Shown piece by piece: positions 8,753-9,653 of a stretch of DNA of 9,653 bases. The position numbers and the translations under genes were made by a program. The notes beneath the pieces were generated by a model. That model saw nothing but the letters and a program-made list of their open reading frames with translations. It did no database searches and had not been told where the DNA came from. The DNA comes from AWTP1-13 sp044868325 (GTDB taxonomy: Bacteria > Pseudomonadota > Alphaproteobacteria > Rhizobiales > Hyphomicrobiaceae), in the NCBI GenBank assembly GCA_044868325.1, contig JBIOWI010000111.1, positions 1-9,653 of the forward strand. Direction: 5' to 3'. How positions within the stretch are numbered: position 1 is the first letter of the stretch; every line of letters begins with the position of its first letter.

Positions 8753-9456
8753 TTCGCGATCCCGTCGAGGATAGACGCCAGCGCCTCCGGCGCCGTCACG
8801 TTGGGGCTGTGGCTGGCGTCGATCTCGAAGAATTGCCACGCCGGGTCGGTCCGGAACCGCCGCGCGAACTGGCCGAAGGTGTCCTCCGGCGCGATGCGCG
8901 TGCAGTAGATGTAGGTGCGCGGCGGCGGAGGGGCGGCGCTGCGCAGAGCGATCGGCTGACTGAAGCAGCCGATGGGTTGCCAGCGCCGCCGCACCGCGAT
9001 CCACGCCATGTCCTCGGGCGAGGTATCGGCCGGCGATGGATTCGGCGCCACCAGCCAGCCGTCGCCCTGGGTAGCGGCGGCCTCTTGGCGTCCGGCACGG
9101 ACCTGTGCAGGCGCGAGGTCGAACAGACTCTGGCCGCTCTCGGGCACGAAGGCGTCGAGGTAGACGAGCTTGGCGATGCGCTCGCGCGCCCGGTCGGCCA
9201 CCCCGGTGGCGACCATGCCGCCGTAGCTGTGCCCCACCAGCACGATGTCCCGGAGGTCCTCGTACTCGATCATTCCCAGGACGTCGGCAATGTGCGTGTC
9301 CAGCGCGATGGCGCGGGTCGCGAGATGCGCGCGCTCGCCGAGGCCGGTGTAGGTGGGCGTGAAGACCTCGTGACCGGCAGCGCGGAGCAGGGGCCGCACT
9401 TTCTTCCAAGCCCACCCCGCCGACCACGCCCCGTGGCAGATGAGAAACGTCGCCAT
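8749..9456 (-). CDS. Alpha/beta-fold hydrolase (esterase, EstC/SABP2-like)
   Basis: A protein of 235 residues, a compact alpha/beta hydrolase lacking a signal peptide. The start strand TFLICHGAWSAGWAW supplies the oxyanion-hole region (HGAW, residues 8-11). The nucleophile is Ser77 in GHSYGG (75-80). The catalytic His is likely His216 in ASHSPNVTAPEAL. The acid is probably Asp192 in the PEDTFGQF segment, by analogy with plant esterase/hydroxynitrile-lyase relatives. It would cleave an ester or similar bond; the substrate is not evident. ATG 9456 is preferred: GGGGAGGA lies upstream, although the gap to the ATG (about 12 bases) is slightly long, and no other start codon lies between. An 81-bp upstream extension to 9537 is open but contains only a low-complexity basic leader. 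It is the first gene of a two-gene operon with the overlapping oxygenase. Confidence 0.9.
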   Translation of the reverse strand: MATFLICHGAWSAGWAWKKVRPLLRAAGHEVFTPTYTGLGERAHLATRAIALDTHIADVLGMIEYEDLRDIVLVGHSYGGMVATGVADRARERIAKLVYLDAFVPESGQSLFDLAPAQVRAGRQEAAATQGDGWLVAPNPSPADTSPEDMAWIAVRRRWQPIGCFSQPIALRSAAPPPPRTYIYCTRIAPEDTFGQFARRFRTDPAWQFFEIDASHSPNVTAPEALASILDGIAK

Positions 9457-9494
9457 CTTGTTCTTGTGTCCTCCCCGTTTCTTATCCCGAGGCG

Positions 9495-9525
9495 AACCTA
9501 GCACGGGCGGCGGAGCCTGCGGCAA
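9495..9525 (-). promoter_or_regulatory. Weak candidate promoter for the hydrolase-oxygenase operon
   Basis: On the minus strand TTGCCG (9520-9525) is followed after 19 bp by TAGGTT (9495-9500), or after 18 bp by CTAGGT. The match to -35/-10 consensus is partial. The position, about 40 bp before the ATG at 9456, is right for the operon's only leader in view. No operator or regulator gene is seen nearby. Confidence 0.25.
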
Positions 9526-9588
9526 CCGGCTTCTCACTCCGGCCGCCCGTCCTCAGCGGTCCCCAAACGCATACCTGCCACGACAATT

Positions 9589-9618
9589 CGGCAGCCGGCA
9601 GTCGGGTGTCGGCAGTCG
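9589..9618. repeat. Short CGGCAG direct repeats in the terminal non-coding stretch
   Basis: CGGCAG occurs at 9589-9594, 9596-9601 and 9610-9615; the last two are each followed by TCG. Between them is CGGGTGTCGGC (9603-9613), identical to the 11-mer in the 13-bp tandem repeat at 4503-4513. The element sits upstream of the minus-strand operon and may continue beyond the window. Confidence 0.55.
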
Positions 9619-9653
9619 AATGAAAAAGCAGTGCGGAGGTCCAAATTTATCGA

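Noticed and set aside
7475..9427. One 650-residue protein joining the oxygenase to upstream sequence
   Set aside because: The upstream part is the wrong frame of the hydrolase gene, which has a full catalytic set; the oxygenase has its own ATG at 8752 overlapping the hydrolase stop.

Overview
The window is a 9.65 kb piece of a GC-rich bacterial chromosome. Base composition, Shine-Dalgarno sites, gene families and G/C-rich mosaic repeats between genes all suggest a Pseudomonadota (proteobacterial) genome, perhaps alphaproteobacterial. The sequence alone does not fix the genus. I see no rRNA, tRNA, CRISPR array, transposase or phage gene.

Layout. (1) Positions 1-242 (+) hold the last 79 codons of glyceraldehyde-3-phosphate dehydrogenase. 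(2) A 201 bp gap holds a strong G/C-rich inverted-repeat element and separates gap from a convergent gene. (3) Positions 444-1850 (-) encode a complete M20-family metallodipeptidase, apparently monocistronic, with a plausible sigma70-type promoter. (4) Positions 2068-3471 (+) encode a three-part protein: an RyR-like domain, then a nucleoside-deoxyribosyltransferase/TIR-like domain, then an unrecognised C-terminal domain. Positions 3683-4468 (+) follow with a 261-residue four-helix membrane protein. (5) After a gap with short tandem repeats comes ppdK at 4663-7386 (+), a full-length pyruvate phosphate dikinase. (6) An 88 bp convergent gap carries a perfect 12 bp inverted repeat. (7) On the minus strand lies a tightly coupled pair: an alpha/beta hydrolase (8749-9456) is translated first and overlaps, by ATGA, an acyl-CoA-dehydrogenase-fold flavin monooxygenase-like enzyme (7475-8752). 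The last 197 bp are non-coding leader with short CGGCAG repeats.

How the genes fit together. Most of the window is housekeeping or accessory metabolism: triose phosphate oxidation, pyruvate/PEP interconversion, peptide hydrolysis, and an oxygenase-hydrolase pair that looks like a small catabolic or tailoring operon of unknown substrate. The unusual part is 2068-4468. The first protein combines a domain common in bacterial nucleotide-sensing and conflict systems (RyR-like) with a base-exchange/NAD-cleavage-type fold that keeps its conserved Asp and Glu. Next to it on the same strand is an uncharacterised multi-pass membrane protein. A two-gene sensing or defence module is a reasonable hypothesis but is not shown by the sequence.
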